Origin: Melieria omissa
Taxonomy: Eukaryota > Arthropoda > Insecta > Diptera > Ulidiidae
Reading direction: 5' to 3'
NCBI GenBank assembly: GCA_963971225.1
Contig: OZ020267.1
Coordinates: forward strand, 109,021,892-109,085,891
Length of the DNA stretch: 64,000 nt
Shown here: positions 1 through 11,915 of the stretch, one piece after another
Layout: the number at the start of each line of letters is the position of its first letter
Numbering within the stretch: the first letter of the stretch is position 1
The notes under the pieces: model-generated
Told to the model about the DNA's origin: nothing
The model's database searches: none
Seen by the model: the letters and a program-made list of their open reading frames with translations, nothing else
Translations under genes and position numbers: made by a program

Positions 1-428
1 TCCCGGCTCGAAAAAAGGAGTTCTCTTTTGACGCTATCCATGAAGCAATCCATTTTTCCAATTCTTCGAAGGATTGAAAATGTTGCCAGGCCGTGTGCCA
101 TCGAACGGAATAGGTGGAAGTCAGAAGGGGCGACATCTGGGGAATACGGCGGGTGGGGCAAGACTTCCCATTTCAGCGTTTCCAGGTACTTTTTGACCAC
201 TTTTGCGACGTGAGGCCGAGCATTGCCGTGTTGGAGGATGACTTTGTCATGTCGCTCTTGATATTGTGGCCGCTGCTGAAACCACTCCCGACACGTTCTT
301 TCACTCAGAGCAGCATCACCGTAAGTTTCTGAGAGCATTCGATGCGCTTCAGCTGCATTTTTTTTCGAATTGTAACAGAAAAGTAAAACTTCCCGCAAAT
401 GGCGAGAATTGGGCACATAAACGGACAT
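1..428 (-). pseudogene. Mariner transposase relic (D34D), internal deletion and frameshift
   Basis: Starts at ATG 428-426. The N-terminal helix-turn-helix region is readable (KKNAAEAHRML, then GDAALSERTCREWFQ). It runs directly into the catalytic half (RPQYQERHDKVIL), so the middle of the transposase, including the first catalytic Asp, is missing. The second catalytic Asp is replaced by Gly (QHGNARPH). The third is kept in YSPDVAPSD, 34 residues later, which is the mariner D34D spacing. A frameshift near 84-86 separates the HGLA segment from the following QHFQSFEELEKW segment. The copy cannot be active. The fused frame otherwise stays open, so the deletion joined in frame. Confidence 0.85.
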
Positions 429-602
429 TTTCGAGCGTGAATAATACGAAAACAAGACCAACTGTCACTGAAACGGCGATGACAATTCGTTAGGCACTGT
501 CCACACTCACTTTAAAGGCATTACCATCTATGTATTTCAATCAGCCTCAGCCGGTACAGCCACCTATCGGAAAACGGCGGAAGCAAAGTTGTACACCTGA
601 TA
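1..602 (-). mobile_element. Mariner element, cut by window edge, internally deleted
   Basis: A cut-and-paste DNA transposon of the mariner family, read on the minus strand. The 5' end lies near 600, where the minus strand begins TATCAGGTGTACAAC next to a TA dinucleotide (601-602), as expected for a mariner inverted repeat and TA target. The other end is beyond base 1. The transposase frame starts at 428 and is relic only (see the pseudogene entry). No second terminus is visible, so total length cannot be judged. Confidence 0.85.
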
Positions 603-702
603 AATTTGATTTTTTTACCTATTTGTAAAAAAGGACATGAAAATGGTACTTTGAAAATTGTAATCCTTGAAAATTTATATAGAATTTTCTTGAAAAGTAA
701 GT

Positions 703-2040
703 ATGTTAAACAGGAATGGGCTATCTGCTAATCCCGCCAAAATTGGTATGATTCTCTTTACCAGGAGGAGGAAGTTTGATAGAGTCCTTCTGCCCACACT
801 CAAGGGGGTCACTATCTTATCCAAAGAGATGAAATCTGTGGGAGTTATCCTAGATGATAAACTGCTTTGGAAATCTCACGTAGAACTAAAGACATCGAAA
901 GCACTGTCGGGTTTCTGGCAATGCAGAGGTGTATTTGGGTCTTTCCCCTAGCAAGATCCTCTGGATCTACAAAGCTATGAGCTATAAGATCCATCATCTC
1001 CTACGCATCGGTAGTTTGGATGAGCAGACTCTCTCTTGCAGGGGTCAAGAGAACCTTGTCCAGACTGCAGCGCACTGTGGCCATATGTTGTACGGGAGCC
1101 TTCCGAACTACTTCTGGCCCATCGCTAGATGCCCTGGTGAGCCTTCCTCCACTCGATGTTTTCATCCAAGGAGAGGCCCTTAGGGCCATCCGAAGACTAA
1201 AACACAGTGGCCAGTGGTATGGCATTTGTCCGGCACTGGACAATTGTGCTGGCACCGACATCGACCTCACAGTCATCTCCATGCCCCTCGACTCCATGCC
1301 TTCAACTGTCATACTAAAAAAGCGGTACATAGTGTTGCTGGATGAGCCCAGTAAACACTGCTCGCACGCATCTGTGTTTCAGGCAGAGGTGCATGAGATA
1401 CTTGAGGCGATGACCTTTGTCATAGAGAGTAGGTGGAGAAGCAGGTCTATTTGTGACTGTAGTGACAGCCCTCTAACCACCTCCATGGTAGTCAAGTCTT
1501 GCAAATCCAGGCTTAATTATGTCGGCATGTACAATACCCTGATGCTCACCTGGGTCTCGGGACACGCAGGAATTGCGGGTAACGAGACCTCGGATTCCTT
1601 AGCTAGAACAGGTTCTGAAGCTGTTTTTTTCGGCCCTGAGCCTGTTCTGCATCTCCCATCTGCAGCCATCAAAGCCACTGTTAACGAATGGGTCACTATG
1701 ACCCAGGAGCGAGCATGGCAGGCTGAGACCCACTGCAGGTGGACGAAACTTATGCTTGCCGCCATATCCGACAAAGGCTTTCTTTTGTCACTAGGCAGAA
1801 GGGACTGAAGGCATATGGTACGGGTTAATGACAGGCCATTTTCTATAGGCAAAGCACATGGAAATGGTAGGCATATCTGACAGTGCCCTATGTCCTGCCT
1901 GTGGGGAGGACGTTGAGACGGCGGAACACCTCCTGTGTCTCTGCCCAGGAGACGTTTGATGTGCTAAGAAGCGATCACCGTGGCACTCCTTGGCACCCCA
2001 GGATCTATCAAGGTTTCTTCGGAAATCAGGGAACAACAAG
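703..2040 (+). pseudogene. LINE reverse transcriptase C-terminus plus RNase H, several frameshifts
   Basis: Three successive frames read as one degraded protein. 703-946 gives the end of a reverse transcriptase (NGLSANPAKIGMILFTRR, then VGVILDDKLLWKSHVE). A short middle frame (SPSKILWIYKA) follows. 990-1808 covers the linker and RNase H. RNase H landmarks are FQAEVHE and GHAGIAGNETSDSLA. The first catalytic TDGS motif is missing and the SDSQAA motif is eroded to SDSPLT. After 1808 another frame carries GLMTGHF and the knuckle CPACGEDVETAEHLLCLC (about 1887-1940). The copy is dead: multiple frameshifts, stops and at least one lost catalytic residue. Confidence 0.8.
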
Positions 2041-2048
2041 TCGTAGTA

Positions 2049-2595
2049 TAGGGTGTTTTTTTAGAGGTTTGTTTTTCGAATAGAGATAAAACTTGCATTT
2101 TGTGGTCAAATCTGGCAACTCTAATGTCATTTATGTTCAGTTTGGTTTGCCATTTCATCATGAACAGGTTGACAAAAGAACAACGCTTGCAAATCGTGCA
2201 AATTTATTTCGAAAATAATGGTTCAGATCGCGAAGTTTACCGCAAGCTCCGTCCATTTTATGGTCGACATAATCGTCCATCAGAGCACCCATGGGTCGTT
2301 TTCGCACTACGTTTACTCTATGTGATAATACGCATCCGCAGAGACTTCGAACAGTGCGCACCGAAGAAACAATTGCCGCTGTAGAGCAAAATGTTGAAGA
2401 GGACCCGAATGAATCGATTCGCCACCGTGCACAGCAATTGGAGCTTTGTCCATCAACTGAAAATTGGACCTGTAGAATTGGCTTTATTCGAGTCAGCCGC
2501 GGCGGCCACATGCCCGAAATCATATTTAAACATTAAACGATTTTCTTGTGTTTTATTTCAATTCGAAGTTCTATACCTCTAAAAAAAACACCCTA
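2049..2595 (+). mobile_element. Internally deleted Tc1/mariner-type element
   Basis: The ends form an inverted repeat: GGGTGTTTTTTTAGAGGT at 2051-2068 and its complement (one extra T/A) ending at 2593. TA flanks both sides (2049-2050 and 2594-2595), as expected for this superfamily. The total of about 545 bp is far shorter than an autonomous element. The interior holds only the two ends of a transposase. It sits inside the LINE that starts at 700, so it is the younger insertion of the pair. Confidence 0.85.
2161..2536 (+). pseudogene. Tc1-like transposase relic: N-terminal DNA-binding part fused to C-terminal end
   Basis: Starts MNRLTKEQRLQIVQIYFENN at 2161, an N-terminal helix-turn-helix typical of Tc1/mariner-like transposases. 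A frameshift near 2280 moves the frame to the stretch RLRTVRTEETIAAVEQN and then HRAQQLELCPST. The sequence then jumps to a C-terminal tail (VSRGGHMPEIIFKH) ending at the stop near 2536. The whole DDE catalytic core is absent, so the copy cannot transpose itself but could once have been mobilised in trans. Confidence 0.75.
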
Positions 2596-2679
2596 TACAA
2601 TGGGCGTATAATTGTCTGAGTGCTGCGCTTGCTAGATCGTTCTGAAAAAGAAAACAAAAACCAAAAAAAAATTATGTCA

Positions 2680-4660
2680 AAACCCAAAATCTTTTTGATC
2701 ATGTGTCAAAATTTCGCTACTTCTGCATTTTTTTAAAAACTTTCGAACCAATAAAGTTAGAGTAATAAAATTTTGATACGTGGTAAAGGAGATTTTGGGT
2801 TTTACTCTTTCTGGTAGATTTCTGGGACTTATAGTCCATATGAATGATCATCTTCTATGAACGTTTGTCTCAGCATGCACATTTTTTTACCAGTCAGAGC
2901 CCACAGAATGTCTCAGGTCTTTTTAAAAACAAGAGGACTACAGTCTTTGAACTCTGAACTTATGTTCACATCAATTCAAAACAAAAAATTTCCATAGTCC
3001 ACAAAAAATTTCCACACAAATTGCTTGAAAAAAAATCGTTTGCCATTCAAAGCTCTATAAATTCTGCCTGTCAAAAGCATATAAAAATATCTTAAAAATA
3101 TTGAATCACTTTGTCACTACTTCAAAACCTCTTTGCGAACATGCAAATGAAATACCAACAATTTAGTCACCAAAAGAAAATCCACTTTTCAAAACAAAAC
3201 GAAAATAACAAAACAAAAAAACAACACACCACATGCAACATTTCTTTTACAACGTCTGGCAATCAAATAAATAAAACACTCCGCCATAATAAATATTGCA
3301 AGCTTTTTATGTGCTTAAAAATATAGACAAAAAAAATATTTCTATATATAAAAAGGACACTAAAAATATGGCAATATGAGAGCCAACAAACTTGGCATAC
3401 ACGAAAAAAAAAACCAAAATTTTTTAATCTTTTACTCAACACAAAACAGCGCCACAACTGACGCCTCATACACAAACCCCTTTCACCCACTTCGCAGCCT
3501 CTCAATAATAAAATTTTTCCACATTTTCATATACAAATAACGGAAAATTGCATACTTTCAGGCTATTGTCGCCTGCCCGCCTTCTCCGAATTCCATTTCT
3601 TTATAATACATTTTTATTTTGTTGCTATTCTTGTTCTTGTTGTTATTGTTGCATTTTTATATAAGGCATATTTTCAATGCTGTAAATATAATTTTGTTTG
3701 TATTTTTTGTTGCCAAGACATGTTGTAAAATGTTATTGTTGTTTTTGTAGTATTTTTTATTGTGTTGGCATTCAACACTTGACGCCTGCTTGTATGCTAC
3801 ACTTTTGCGTTTCCTGTCATTTCACTGCAAACCAGTGTGTGTCGGCTGTTTGTGTTGTGTTGTGCTGTGTTGAGTCGGCACCCCTCAAGCGCACAGCGCC
3901 ACACAACTTTAAAGCCTTTGAACTTTGCTGAACGCTGTGCGGTTTCGTTGCGCTGCCAAAAACTGCTGCTGCTGCTGTCGGTGACATTTGCTGCTGCTAC
4001 GCCATTGCATGGCATACTTTTGTGCGTGCAGGCGCGTTGTGCCGCCTATGCATTTGAAGATTGCGACGAAAGCGCGTCGCGACGCCTCACTCACGTTCAG
4101 CACACACATATTTAGTTGTTGTCACGCCTTCTCGACTATTCAGCCTTGCTGGCTTTCTTACGAATGTCCTTTCAGTCTGCGACTATGCATGAAAGGGTTT
4201 GAGAAGCGCGCCTGTACGATACAGTGAATTTTATTGCTTGCCATAGACTTGTAAAGAAACAAATGCTGCATGCTGTTAGGCGCCAACGCGCCCGCCGCAT
4301 TTTCTTAGATTTGCATTTTGTAATTGAATTTTTTGCAATTTATTGCTCAAGTGCGACAGTGGAAAAAATATAGAAAATACCAAAAAATTACTTTTTGTTG
4401 TTGTTTTTGTTGTAAAATACGAAGGCGAAAACATTTAATCTGCTTTATTGAAAAGCCAAGCGTTCGAATGTATTGAATATGCATTCAAATAAATATTCTT
4501 TAGTGTTTTGTTGCATACTTGCTGGCGCTGTTCGAAATGCGCATTTGTAAAAGTTGAGAGTTGATACTGGCAAAGGTGTAAGTGGAATTTGTAATAATAC
4601 AAAGTTGAAACGATTAAGTTAAAAATATTTTGTAACGCTTTGATTTTCAAGGAAATAAGA
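2680..4660. other. AT-rich unique DNA, no gene seen
   Basis: Mostly A/T-rich sequence with poly-A runs and short GTT/TTG runs (3600-3760). A more GC-rich patch at 3830-4260 contains CTG/GCT runs. Short open frames here overlap each other on both strands and have no recognisable domain. Three copies of the window's recurrent 15-bp motif lie here (3550, 4012 and 4268). Confidence 0.6.
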
Positions 4661-4663
4661 ATA

Positions 4664-5811
4664 TACGAGGGTTGCCTTTTATATTTTTTCAAAAAGAATG
4701 AACATGCATTTTTGTATCATCAAAAATGGTTTTATTGCTTTTCAAAGTATCCTCCTTGAAGCTTTATATACTTTTGAATGCACTCAAACCAATTGTCGAA
4801 GCACTTTTTCCACTCCGATTGAGACACCTCCAAAACAAGGTTTTTGAATGCTTCAGCAGCATCTTCTGGCCATGAAAATCGTTGACCATTCAATTTTGTT
4901 TTGATGTGCGGGAATAAAAACAAGTCATTGGGTGCTAGGTCTGAGCTGTATGGCGGTTGACCCATTAAATCGATGCTTTGGTTGATCAAACAGACGGTTG
5001 TTTGAGCCGAAGTGTGAGAACGCGCATTGTCCTGGTGAAGCATGATTCGGCGCCGGCGGTTGTTTTTCCGTATTTCATTAAACACTTCTGTCCAACAAAT
5101 TGTTGTGTACCACCCAGAATTGACCGTTCGATGTTGCTCTAATGACACAGTAGCCACATGACCACTTTTGCCGAAGAAAAAGGCGACCAATTGCTTCGAT
5201 GTGCTGCGTGCCCGCACAACTTTTGTTGGATTTGGCTCGTCTTGGAAGTCCCACACGGTCGATTGCTGTTTTGTTTCGGGCTCATACGCATATATCCATG
5301 ATTCGTCACCTGTTATGGATGGATATTATGCATGGCCATGGAACTAATGCCCAAGGATGCCTCTATCTTACGGTATGTCACATGACGATCTTTCATTATC
5401 AATTCACGCACAGCATCGATAGTTTCTGGAACAATGACCGATTTTGGACGACCTTAACGAAATTCATCCTGGAGCAAATGGCGACCACGCGTGAATTCGT
5501 TAAACCAGTTATAAATTGTCTTGAGGGTTTGTGCTTCATCACCAAATGCCGAATGAAGGCGATCGAAGCACTGTTGTTGAGTTAATTCACTGCGGAAATC
5601 GTAAAAAATTATTGCTCGAAAATGTTTACAAGTTAAATCTATTTTTTGACTGAGATGAATTTTTCAAGTCAGTGTAAACAACACAAATAGCGCTTGAACA
5701 TCAAAATGTCCTAAGCACGTTTATGGTAAAAAATTACAAACTTTTCAGTGGCTATGTCAGAATTTCGAAAAATTATTACACCTAGAAAAAATATAAAAGG
5801 CAGCCTACGTA
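4664..5811 (-). mobile_element. Mariner element with both terminal repeats, about 1.15 kb
   Basis: Terminal inverted repeats of about 27 bp (4664-4690 and 5785-5811) share the core GCCTTTTATATTTTTTC. Each ends at a TA dinucleotide (4664-4665 and 5810-5811). The transposase relic is on the minus strand. The element is a little shorter than an intact mariner, which fits the internal deletion seen in the coding region. The two repeats differ at a few positions, so the copy is not recent. Confidence 0.9.
4732..5640 (-). pseudogene. Mariner transposase relic (D34D), catalytic half open
   Basis: The N-terminal half reads (K)HFRAIIFYDFRSELTQQQ, then NWFNEFTRGRHLLQDEFR followed by a stop. It continues with GRPKSVIVPETIDAVRELI and VTYRKIEASLGISS. 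The frame then breaks and about 50 residues are missing before GDESWIYAYEPETKQQST near 5310, which carries the first catalytic Asp. From 5256 to 4732 the frame is open for 174 residues. It holds MLHQDNARSH (second Asp, residue 76 of that frame) and YSSDLAPND (third Asp, residue 111), 34 residues apart, and ends EYFEKQ-like (GGYFEKQ). No ATG is obvious for the N-terminus. Stops and the deletion make it non-functional. Confidence 0.88.
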
Positions 5812-8800
5812 AATTATCCGTAATTTATAGTGAAAACATACAACTAGTCGCAATCTAGGAGTGCATTGTGTGCATTTATTTGATTTAAACTTTGCTTTTA
5901 ATTTGGAATAGGGTTTCTTTTCATAGAGTTTTCTTTTACATTTATAAAAGTACAAGCAACATTTTTGTTTAGTAAAATTTTGATGAAAAATTACAGCGGT
6001 CGAGTTAAATTATGCAACCGCGTAACAAAATCTCATTCATCTCATCAATCTCATCTCTCAATCATTCTTCGAAAAAACTCCTTTTGGGAGAGCGGAAGCA
6101 GCAAAATCCCCAAAAATTTTCAATTCGATCGATAGAATTTTGTTAAAAATGTTAGTAGTGGGTAGGTAAGTGGGCAGTTATGGCAGCTCATAAGAGTTTT
6201 TTTTCAATTTCCTGGATAGAGCAGAACAGATGCAGAAAGAAAAGCAGATGGAATGGTTTCTGCATCTCTATTATCTCTGCAACTTCTACAGAGGTCGTTG
6301 GCTTTATAGATCATTCAACGTACTAAAACAAGAAGGAAACTCCAAAGAACCCTGTCAACAACTTTGAGCGCTGTGGTATTGAGATACAGCAGACTTTTAA
6401 TGCGCTTCCAATGCAGTTTCAGTGGGATTTGTTGCGTTTTCTAAGTCCGCATAAGTTTGTAAGCATTGTAAGTCTCCACTTTTCCCCTTTCCAGTCCAGG
6501 TTTTTCCACACATTTGTTGCATCTTTCATATCTCAGAGGCTGCTCAGTCATTGCTATTCACCACTATTTCTATTATCAACTATTTCTATTAAGAATGTTG
6601 CATTGCTCAATGAAATGCCCAAGTTGACTAATTTTGAGGTCAGCTCTTTGGCGTTGTCTTGTCTGGTCGGTTCGTTTGTCCTGGAAAATTCCTGTTTAAT
6701 AGACCCAATTTAATGCCTATTTAATCGGTGACCAAGCACCAATAAAAAGTTCTTTCTTAACTGCTCAGCTATCTTCTCAAGAGATATGCGACAGCTGATC
6801 ACAGTTCTTGGTGATGAAATATGAGGTCCGCGGAACCTAATATATGCTTAGCCATGTAGTGAAGGCGGTTACGAAGTTCCATTAGAGAATGAAGTGGTCC
6901 AGTTTTTGTCAAAATTTAAAATCCAGACATGCAACAGAGTTGAATCTGTCCTTCTTGTGTGATAAAAGTGTTTTGGAGAAAAACGTGTTGACAATTTTTT
7001 TAGCATTGACAGGCCACACTAAATATGACATCGCCAAACCATTGAGCTCAGTAAACTGCTGACACCACTACAAAAGCAATAAAATAGTACACCGCCACAA
7101 ACAATAACTTGCGCTCCAAAGCACTTTGAAAAAAAATGGAGAATTGAACCTATAATTTTCATTTCCTACAAGACCTATTAGACATGTTTTGTATGACTAT
7201 AGAAAAGACATAATTGTTTAAACCAAAAATATGTATATAAAATAAAAAAATTGATTTCTCCAAAATTGCTTGTGACATTGGCTTATTACTTCTCAAGTAA
7301 TTTTGAAAAAGCCAAAAAAAGTAAACGCCAAAGCAAGGCAACCGAAAAAATCCATTTCGATGCTGTCAAGTTTCCAATGTTTAATTCAAAATTGCAATTT
7401 TTCTTTGCATTAGTGCAGCATTAAACATCAACGCCTAAAAGGCTGCAGCACATAATTCACGCAAGACATAAATGCAGACGACAGGCGCAGTAGCAAAAAA
7501 AACGATCATAAAAATGCATTTAGACCAAAGAAGGTACAAATTTTTACGGCAATTTATTTTCTTTCAAATTAAATGTCAGAAGAAATAATGAAACGGTTTT
7601 TGAAGAAGAAAGCAAATGGTTTTTGTAAAGTGTGAGGTCATTGCATGCAGCAGTCACGGTGTAGAAAATATAGTGTAAAAGTAGAATATAGTCTAAATGC
7701 TTAAAAGTAGATGGCATTTTTCGTCATTGTTGTTGTTGTTAATAATGCGAAAATTTTCAGGCCCCACTAGAAGATGGCGCAACGATGCCAAATTGAAGCG
7801 GCTTAGGAAGATTGTGTGTGAAGCAGCGACAGTGGCGGCAATGGCGGCCGCGGCGTTTCGTTTCGTTTCGGCAGTGCGCAATTCGTTATCCGTGATGCGC
7901 ATGAATTCGTTCGTGTTGGTCGGCACGAGGCTTTTAATTATGCCAATAATAAACGTCATCATAAATTCCAAAGTCAGGGCAAGGCTCTCTGACTCAGAGA
8001 GAAAGAGAGAGAGATAGCAGCAGCAGCGGCAAAGTGGAAGCGCTGCGGACGTTTGAACTTAAGTGGCTGTTTTTTTTCTACTTGGTAGGGCTTGAAGAAG
8101 CGGCAAAAATGTGACAACGCTGCTAATTTGCCTGACAAAATTTGGCGAGTGGTTGAGTGAGTGTGTGTGTGTGGGTGAGCGGTTGCGTTTCTGGGGTAGC
8201 GCTGCTAGTGAGGCTAAGCGAAAGCATATTAGTGAAATTGCGAATTTCTGTGCGCAGCGAAAAAAAATTAACTGAAATTCCTTCATGCGCGCCAAAGATG
8301 TGCAGAAGTTGTGTGGGTAAAAGGAAGCAGGGAAACGCCGAAATTTACGTTTACTTGCAGTGAGCATAATTTGTAGCACACTTACAGGTGGAGGACAGAG
8401 CCAAAAATGCAGCAGCACAGCACAGTCATGAAACGTAGAAGCACATTGCTTTTTTAGTAAAAATGCTTACGTATTGCAAGAAGCGAAGGACACATTCTGC
8501 ACGCACAAAAATGCGGCTACCATAATTTTTCGAGCCATAGAAACGTTAATTGAGGTAGGTGGGAGTTTGCGGGAGCAAAGAAGGAGTACAGAAAACAACT
8601 AAAAAAGAATTCAATATATTTTTGTAATTTTTTTTGAGCAAGTGATTAACATTTTATGATTCATTGCCTACTTAGCGGCGTTCACGCATTGCATTGTTTT
8701 TCGCTTTGTATTAACTCTCAACCAATTGCAAATTTGCTCGTTTTCTTTTCACTGCAGACACATTAACACATTATGATTTAATTAAACCACTTCATTGAAA

Positions 8801-10266
8801 AAAACCAACAACACCAACGTCAACGTTCAGTGTTCGTTTAACTGTCAGTGTGTTGCTTTTATTGTTATTTTTTATTTAATCATCTCATTTGTCGGGCATT
8901 ATGGCCGCATCAATGGCAGCATAATTGATAACAATTCAGCGCGCAACAACTACAACGACGACAACAACAGCAAGTTAAACTTCAACAGACACTACAATAA
9001 CAACAATTACAGCAACAAAAACAACAACAACGCAACAAGACACAATACCAGCCATGCCGCAATTCACGCAAATTCAACTTAATGCCGCTTCGTGCCATCT
9101 CACCACCACTGTTCCAGTGAAGAAATTTCGCGTTGCCTTGCATTCGGTTTTTTCTCTCTTTTTTTTAAGTATATTTTTGTTGTTTTTGTATGCGTGTGCC
9201 ATGAATATTTATGTTGCAAAAGCGTGTGATTTACATACATAATGAGCGGATAATATTGACGGCAAGGTGTATCATTTAAATTTTATTGCCTTTTGCCGGT
9301 GCTGGATTTCGGTTCTTTTGGGCTGTGCGCGCGTTGGTTGACGTTCGGTTTAATTGCTTGATATGCATTTTTTCTTGTGTATAGCATAATTACAGGCGAT
9401 TTACATTTACGAGTATTACTTGTGTTTTATGTAAATAATTAGGTGTATCATCATTTGGCAAAAAGAAGGGTTTAAAGGAATAAAAGTGGCTGTGTTGCTT
9501 TGAGTAGATAAAAGTTGTGTGTGAAAATGAGTGGTTGGTTTTGTAAAAGGTCTTAATTACATTGGGTGATAATTGCGCTTGTGGTAATAAAGCAAAGGAT
9601 TTTAGTCTCGAAAGAGGCATTGGTTTTTTAGCACAAATTTGTTGGTATGACTTTGATGAATGGTCAAAGAATCACTTTGATTAATAAAGACAAATTTTTA
9701 AAAGCATTTATAGCATCCCTTCCTAGAGGTCGTGGTTTCAATTGCTATCTGGCTTTATTGCGCACTTTTGTAAATTTCCAATTGTTCTCTTCTTCATTTT
9801 GATTGTTTCTTATGCCTTCAGAGTTACACTCCCAGTGAAATCTTTAGTGTCTTCGAAATGCTTTAGTGTTGGTATCAATGGCTTTCAGCTTTCGTTTTTT
9901 TAACTTTTTCAGATTATTTGGAATTGTTTAATAACAAACTTTTCATATAATTTCATAATAAAAGAAATGATATGAATTTTATTTGTCTTTTAAATGTTGA
10001 GATTACTTTCAATTAGTTGATTCACTGCTTTGCTTAAAAAGTTCATGTTTTTGTACTGTCACATCATAATCGAAATATATTAAAATTTCAATAGAAAAAC
10101 CAAAGCAAATTCTCAACTTAACGACTTATAATAAAAAACTTGAACTAAAACGAAAAAGAACTAAAAAACGAATTCTACAAATTTATAAATTTTTCTAGAT
10201 CTAAGATTACAAGCTATATCACTGACACCACAAATCAACATTCCAAAAATGTTTTGAGATGTCCTT
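5812..10266. other. AT-rich unique DNA with simple repeats, no gene seen
   Basis: No domain is recognisable on either strand. Simple repeats include a GT run at 8157-8174 and a CAA/AAC-rich stretch at 8940-9040. A strong splice-acceptor-like pyrimidine tract ending in CAG lies near 8758, but the frame behind it has a stop and no ATG. One copy of the 15-bp recurrent motif is on the minus strand at 7432-7446, and a weaker one is at 9384. Confidence 0.55.
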
Positions 10267-10756
10267 ATATCACTGCAGCTATAGCAGCTTAGAATAGCAG
10301 CTTTAAATGGCAAACATTTTTGTATAATTTTGTTGCAAATGGCGTCTGGCGACCGACGATTTATGCAGAAGCTGTGGAGACGAGGAGGCAGTGGAATCGG
10401 TCGAGCACCTGCTTTGCCACTGTGCATCACTACAGAACCGACGGCTCCAAATTCTCGGTTCTTCGGTGAACTTGTGGAGGTAGCGGATGCACAGATCACT
10501 GATCTACACAACTTCCTCGCGAAGACCAAATGGTTCCCAAAAGATCCGGTCTGGATCTACAGGGAACCGAACAGATAAGGGAACCGAACAGATAAGGGAA
10601 GGCACCGGTGATATAAAAATGAAGGGAATCACAATGGGCCCAACAGGAAGTGCCCTCCGAGTGGAAGTGCAAATGCACACTCCCCTTCTTTAACCTAACC
10701 TAACCTAGTTGCAATTGACGCCTAATATCACTGCAGTTGTGGCAGCTTGGAATGGC
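10267..10756. repeat. 32-bp direct repeat flanking a LINE tail
   Basis: 10267-10298 and 10725-10756 are alignable over 32 bases without gaps, both starting ATATCACTGCAG. They differ at five positions, all transitions (one C/T, four A/G). They bracket the LINE fragment at 10335-10708 but do not abut it exactly. They could be an old local duplication or target-site remnants. The spacing suggests the first. Confidence 0.6.
10335..10708 (+). mobile_element. LINE 3' end with cysteine knuckle and (TAACC)n tail
   Basis: A short 3' remnant of an RNase H-type LINE. One frame reads LCRSCGDEEAVESVEHLLCHC, the same C-x2-C...H-x4-C knuckle seen in the LINE at 1887-1940. It is followed by RRLQILGSSVNLWR and a stop. 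The rest is 3' UTR, including a tandem copy of GGGAACCGAACAGATAA around 10562-10597. It ends in three TAACC units at 10691-10708. LINEs of this group often end in short simple repeats instead of poly-A. Confidence 0.75.
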
Positions 10757-11697
10757 CACAATTTTCTCTTTTCCTTTCTTTACACCAACTCCGGACATGT
10801 TAAACTCTTTACAGCAACTCGACTGACTTAAGCTGTTGAAATGAGAATGTAAAAAAGGCCATTTGTGGTAAATTTCAGTTGAAAATTACATCGAAGGAAA
10901 GTATGAAAATCTTAAATTTATGCTTTACAATTGCTGGTGGATTAGTAGAAAAATAGATAAGACACGAAATAGAAATAGAAAAGGTTGAAAAGAGAAAGGA
11001 AAAAATTTATATGAGTCTTAGAAAAAAAAGAACGAACAGAAAGCAATGGAAATGAGAGAAATTGGCATTTTTAAAAGCATTTTAAATGCATGAAACGTTT
11101 TAAGAGAGCTCAGATTTTTGAAAGGAGATATTTGAAACGATTTAAAATGCACGAAACCATTTAAAGAGTTTAGTTGTTTGAATTTGATTTTAAGTAAAAA
11201 GGAAGGAAGGAAAAAGGAAAAGGAATGTTCAAGACGTCCAAACACTGTAACCACTGACAGTAAAAAAATCACCAAATGGTTCTATTCATCCACCGAATTC
11301 AAGCCAGAGCCGTGTTGACCACATATTGAATAAAAACGTAGTCATGAGAAAGCTTTCCGCGCGTTGGGTGCCGCATTTGCTCTCGTAAAGCTGAAAACCT
11401 GGTTTAATTAACATTTCCAATGCTTTATTCTGCAATTAAAGCGCAACATATCAAAGCTGTGAGAAATGTATAGACTAACAAAGAGTAAAATAAAAATGAA
11501 TTTAAAGAAAACTGTCTTACATCTTACATCTTGGTTGTGTTATAAACTTTACAGACCACACTCGTATTTGTTCAATTTTTTACATTAATAACTTATTATG
11601 CAAGCTTGGAGCATTATCAAAGGCTAAATATATAATAAAAAAAGATAAATGTATACCCCTACCCCTACGAGTATAGAAAATGTAAGGCTTTGGCCAC
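10757..11697. other. AT-rich unique DNA, nothing recognised
   Basis: A/T-rich sequence with purine-rich patches (10960-11230, many GAAA/AAGG runs). No domain-bearing frame and no terminal repeats were found. Confidence 0.5.
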
Positions 11698-11915
11698 TTT
11701 TAAACCTTTAAAACTCTGTATGGGCACAACGGTGCGTATGAGTGATAATTAATTTGAAATAATTTTTCATCTCTCCATTTACAATCTCATTTACATATTA
11801 TTTGTATAAAATGCAATCCATTCATGTTACTTAGCGCCACTAACCAGTTTTAAACCTTTAAAACTCTGTATGGGCACAACGGTGCGTATGAGTGATATTT
11901 AATTTGAAAATCTTT
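11698..11915 (+). repeat. Direct duplication, period 150 bp
   Basis: A block of about 49 bases beginning TTTTAAACCTTTAAAACTCT is identical at 11698 and 11848, and similarity continues to about 11765 and 11915. The offset is exactly 150 bases. A shorter echo, TAGCGCCACT, occurs at 11832 and near 12034. The intervening DNA is not clearly repeated, so this is a partial or decayed tandem array, not a clean satellite. Confidence 0.8.

Larger units (their letters stand above)
700..2675 (+). mobile_element. 5'-truncated non-LTR retrotransposon (LINE) with RNase H, interrupted by a Tc1-like element
   Basis: A LINE remnant of the I/LOA/R1-type group that carries RNase H after the reverse transcriptase. 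It begins inside the C-terminal part of the reverse transcriptase near 700. It runs through RNase H and a cysteine-rich knuckle, and appears to end in an A-rich tail around 2640-2675. A Tc1-like element (2051-2593) lies just after the last recognisable coding sequence. The piece at 2596-2640 is probably the LINE 3' UTR. No target duplication was recognised. Confidence 0.75.

Noticed and set aside
5199..5585. Plus-strand 128-codon frame
   Set aside because: Antisense to the mariner transposase relic, whose minus-strand motifs are clear.
8795..9082. Asn-rich frame with a hydrophobic segment, behind a splice-acceptor-like CAG at 8758
   Set aside because: It starts at TTG, has an in-frame stop just upstream and no ATG before the hydrophobic segment. 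The rest is CAA/AAC low complexity. No donor site fits.
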